Source: Salminus brasiliensis (lineage: Eukaryota; Chordata; Actinopteri; Characiformes; Bryconidae). Taken from it: a stretch of 64,000 nt of DNA. Both the position numbers and the translations under genes were made by a program. The DNA is taken from the NCBI RefSeq assembly GCF_030463535.1, contig NC_132880.1, forward strand, positions 33,256,342-33,320,341. The letters are read 5' to 3'. Under the pieces are notes generated by a model. That model was not told the origin of the DNA and did not search any database. It was given only the letters and a program-made list of their open reading frames with translations. Of this stretch, positions 60,580 through 64,000 are shown piece by piece; position 1 is the stretch's first letter, and the number at the start of each line of letters is the position of its first letter.

Positions 60580-61299
60580 CTGATGTATAAATCTGAATGG
60601 CTTGGCTTACACTAAATCGTGATCATTGCCGATTTGGGGTTACTGCATGGATTATAGATTAGAGTTTATTCATAAAACTTTATTTAAAAAAGCCATAAGA
60701 GGATTGCAAGGTTATAGCCTGTGGAACTGTACTCTGCATTGTATGGACACAGTCATGTTAACAAGGCCTAGAGAGGAGGTCTGGTATTATATGGCAATAC
60801 ATGCAGCACTCCATAATTCATGCAGCATTTTAAATGATGCACAAGCCCTCACAACAGTGTTTTGGATCTATATTACATGTGGCCTTAGTTGCAGTAAAAA
60901 AAATCTTGTACATATACATAATACTAAAAATATAAAGTAAAAAGCACACAGGATTCATTTTTCATATCCCTTTTGCTTATGCTTTGACCCTGTGATTCAA
61001 CTTTCTTTGGGTTTGACATGTTTTTCAGTTCAGGGTCCAGAAAGAGAACAGCGAGGGTCCATATGACAATGATTCTGAGTGAACATGACCCTTATTCAGA
61101 TGCATTTCCCTCATCAGCATTTTGCTCTCGACACTGAGTCAGGGAGCATCCTAATCCAACATGGCGTTCCTTCATGGCCAATCCCTTAGCCTTGAGATTC
61201 AGTTCCTCATTATTAAAACGCTTCTCCATCACTCTCGTCACTCTCTGCCTCATCTATCTCTTCTTCACTCTTCTCTTCTCTATGCTGTGAACAACCTCC

Positions 61300-61560
61300 T
61301 TTCTGGTCCATTTGCTCAGCAATCGCTCATTTCCTGCACAGCATGCTCGGCTGGACGTTCACGCTGTGATTGTCCTGAAGATGTTGTCTATAAAAGCTGT
61401 CTGACAAATGCTGATCTGAAAGCAGATTGTGGTTGTTATGGTAATTCTGAGATACAGGTCAGTAATAGATTACGTGGTGGCCAATCTGATTAAAGGCCGA
61501 GAAGGGGCTGAGGCAAATTTAATTACCTGACCTTGGGTCTCAAGTCAAGTGCCCCTTTCA
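61300..61560. other. Candidate conserved intronic element
   Basis: GC-richer, repeat-free sequence with TAATTACC and GATTAAAGGCC words. The overlapping 110-codon frame has a Cys-rich end (CSAGRSRCDCPEDVV) and a CAG/GTCAGT-like donor at about 61457. I do not recognise it and consider an exon unlikely. Confidence 0.2.
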
Positions 61561-62999
61561 CACATACAGTCTTAGGTGGAAATTTATTGGTGCTTAAGTG
61601 TGAACACAAGCTGGAGTCAAAAATCCAGATAACGCTGGTCCAGCTGGCGAAGTGGAACATTTCTGCATAGTTTTTATTATTATTGAGCTTAGTATTTAAC
61701 GAAAGCAGCTCTACAAACACACAAACAAAATGCTAATCACAGCAGGCCAAACTAACAGCGTACTGCAACTCTGAACAGAACTAGGTCAAATATACAAATA
61801 ACAAACAGAATACACACCTTAAAGACAGTTACAAAGAATGCTTTGTAATAAATTCATTATATATTTTTCTGAACTGTTCTGCCAGATTGCTGCAATGGTT
61901 TGCAGCCAGATCGTGCTTCAAAATCCTCCATAATGTATGAAAAACCTCCCAAAAGTGGACATGAAGAACAGCTAATATTCAGCATTACAACAATATGACA
62001 CTATTAGAACCAACATGGCCTAATAATATCTTAATTAATTTAAAAATACTAAACACATGCATTTAAAATAATTTAGAATGTACAGATCATAATTTAATAC
62101 TAAGCTGTATATTTATTTAAGTATAAATTATGAAAAACATTTAAAATAATGTATTTGCAAGTGTTGCAGAAATCCAAACAAATGTTTTCCATTCAGTTTT
62201 GTTGGTGCATTTTTATAATAGGACACATGACCCTATATCAGGAAAGTAACTAAATAAGAATAAACATGGAAGCAATGCCTTTATCAGCTATGGAGCATCA
62301 TTGATCATTCAAATTTTCAACAGCAGAACTGTGATCATGAACAACAAGTTAACTAGTACATAAAGTAGTCGAGTCTCCCCAACAACTTCAGACTGGTCCT
62401 GGTAATCGGCCCTGTAAGTCCTGCACCATTTAAGGTGGAAAGACTCATTGGTGCAGCCGTGTTTGTTTACATAAAGCACCAAGCAAGGCAGAAATGTTAT
62501 ACTGAGGTTATGTGTAGAGGCATTTCCTAAAGCATGGCCGACAAAACATAACATTTTCACCCTGCTTTAGCAAATAACAAGGGAAAGACATCACAGGTGA
62601 CATCACACAGAGTTTAAACTAGCACACTTAAACGAGCAAGCAAGTGGCCGGTATGACCAGCAGACTAAAGTTGATTAACTTAAGTGTTGCTGTGTTTTAG
62701 GGGCATGCCGTGTGCTGGATGAGGCAGGTTAGATAAGCTAGTGGAATTTTCTAGAGGAATCACGATAGGTGATGTAAACATATTGCTAACTCATGCTAAC
62801 TGGTTCATTGGCTGATTTGGTTAATTGGATGGGCCAAATTTAGTCCTGCCCAACGTAAATCCAACAGCAGGAAAACTACAAAGCAAAGGTTTGATAAATC
62901 TTCCCATAGAAACGACCAATATAATTTTTTCTCTTCCAGTTGAGTGTAAATTCATCTCAACAATTTTAGATAATAGAAGTGATTCATGAAAATGAGTAG

Positions 63000-63430
63000 A
63001 CAGAGGCATTAAACATTAACCAGTGAGACGCTGATGTCTCTGAATGTGCTATCCGTCAGTGACTCGACCTCTTAGCAGCACGCTCAGTAATAAAATGTCG
63101 TGAGTGAGGTCAACCACACGCCTGTCTGTCGCACTGATCCAGCCAGCCATTCTCTCCTGGCAGTTCGCACATGAGTAAAATTATACGGCCTGCTTCAGCG
63201 TTTACAGCGGGTGCTGTTAAACGAAATGTCACTGTGTAACATACCCCCCCCCCCCCCCCCCCCCTCCGCTCAAATAGCTGTAATTTGTTAGCTGCTTGAA
63301 GGGCTAATAGTTCGTAAACACAACAGAGGAGATTGTTTTGCGTTTCTGACACGCGTTGTGAGCTAAAGGGCAATGAGGTGCCACCTTGAATTCCTGTTCT
63401 GTGTGTAAATGGCCGGCGGTCCTTACAGCG
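63000..63430. other. Candidate conserved intronic element split by poly(C)
   Basis: Repeat-free, CpG-containing sequence on both sides of a C21 run (63244-63264). It could be regulatory. Nothing here is coding. Confidence 0.25.
63244..63264. repeat. Poly(C)21
   Basis: An uninterrupted 21-C run; its length is prone to assembly error. Confidence 0.9.
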
Positions 63431-63645
63431 CACTACAAGGAAAGGCCTGAGACTGTAATGTGTGTGTGTGTGTGTGTGTGGTTGTTTTGGTTTGCATTTG
63501 TGTTTATTGTAAATTTTATTACATTGATTTTGTCGTTGACTTGGCGACAGCCTGCTGAGATCAGGATTTATGAGATCAGTGACGCATACACTCTGCTTTG
63601 TTCAATAATTGCGACATGATGCATGTGTTCATCTACTGTATTTGA

Positions 63646-63648
<3 letters not shown>

Positions 63649-63689
<41 letters not shown>

Positions 63690-63690
63690 A
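63649..63690. repeat. (TG)n microsatellite
   Basis: A long TG run ending in GCATGTGTATG; a shorter TG run lies at 63458-63480. Confidence 0.95.
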
Positions 63691-64000
63691 TGTGTATGTT
63701 TTATATGTTTGTTTGTTTTTAGTCCAGCATCCTGAGACAGTGTAAGCTTTTGACAGCCGCAGACCCGATAACTGTGATGAGTGTGTGTGAGGAGAAGCCA
63801 GCTGGGCTGTGGGATGCTGATCGTGCACTGACCATTACACATCACACAGAGACAGCAAGGGAACTGAGAGTGAGACAGAGAGAGAGAGAGAGAGAAACTA
63901 CAACTACTAACTACAATAAGATTACCTCTTTTTCCCATCGACTCCTATTAAGCCCCAACCCTTACCCCACATACCCCTATAAATGTATACTTTTACCTCA

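Larger units (their letters stand above)
46125..64000 (+). other. Presumed first intron of the thsd7a-like gene
   Basis: From the GT donor at 46125 no second exon with TSP-1 cysteine/tryptophan motifs is found before the window end, so the intron would exceed 17.8 kb. THSD7-family first introns are long in vertebrates. The repeats and candidate elements inside are listed separately; outside them I see no gene. Confidence 0.5.

Noticed and set aside
61161..61493. 110-codon + strand ORF with a Cys-rich end
   Set aside because: No TSP-1 pattern (no WxxW or CSVTCG-like motif), N-terminal half is low-complexity His/Ser/Leu, no acceptor evidence.

Overview
The window looks like nuclear DNA of a teleost fish. 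It is AT-rich and intron- or intergenic-dominated, full of (CA)n/(GA)n/(TA)n tracts, and littered with fish-type repeats: degraded Tc1/mariner elements, L2/Rex1-type LINEs, tRNA-derived SINEs and MITE-like inverted-repeat elements. The SINE-L2 tail pairing and the Tc1 types suggest an otophysan such as a catfish or characin, but that is a weak inference. There is no bacterial gene organisation, CRISPR array or prophage.

Only two protein-coding pieces can be supported. (1) Positions 1-3674, + strand: the 3' end of a gene for a very large coiled-coil protein, open at the window edge. It has four coiled-coil blocks separated by linkers that each carry a TQT-type motif, and ends in a basic, six-cysteine tail. 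A fragment about 93% similar to part of it lies 2.3 kb downstream of its stop (about 5952-6018), a relic of partial duplication. (2) Positions 45983-46124, + strand: a signal-peptide first coding exon with a good splice donor, which I match to the thrombospondin type-1 repeat receptor family THSD7 (thsd7a-like). Its presumed 5' UTR and promoter (about 45560-45982) follow about 680 bases of purine-rich microsatellite DNA. Everything from 46125 to the window end would be its first intron.

From 6 to 44 kb the sequence is an intergenic desert of fossil mobile elements: a MITE family in three partial copies (6.3, 12.6 and 15.0 kb), a MITE-like element holding a foldback (6.8-7.4 kb), a TIR element (10.5 kb), a deleted DD34E Tc1 copy (17 kb), an L2/Rex1-type reverse-transcriptase relic (19.5-20.9 kb), a second Tc1 with a SINE at its edge (25.9-27.0 kb), an L2 3' end (28.8-29.3 kb), a third Tc1 relic (30.7-31.5 kb), an internally inverted Tc1 (35.8-36.2 kb) and a tRNA-derived SINE (39.6-39.85 kb). 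Several less repetitive, GC-richer stretches (8.4, 25.3, 32.5, 38.6, 42.5, 44.4, 61.4 and 63.1 kb) could be conserved regulatory sequence, but this cannot be tested without alignment.

The intron (46-64 kb) holds a regular 68-bp satellite of about 11.5 units (55.15-55.95 kb), a degenerate GATCRATG-spaced array (47.2-47.5 kb), further dispersed repeats and long dinucleotide tracts. I found no evidence for a previously undescribed multi-gene system. The most interesting items are the coil/TQT-linker architecture, the 68-bp hairpin-bearing array, and the LINE-SINE tail sharing.
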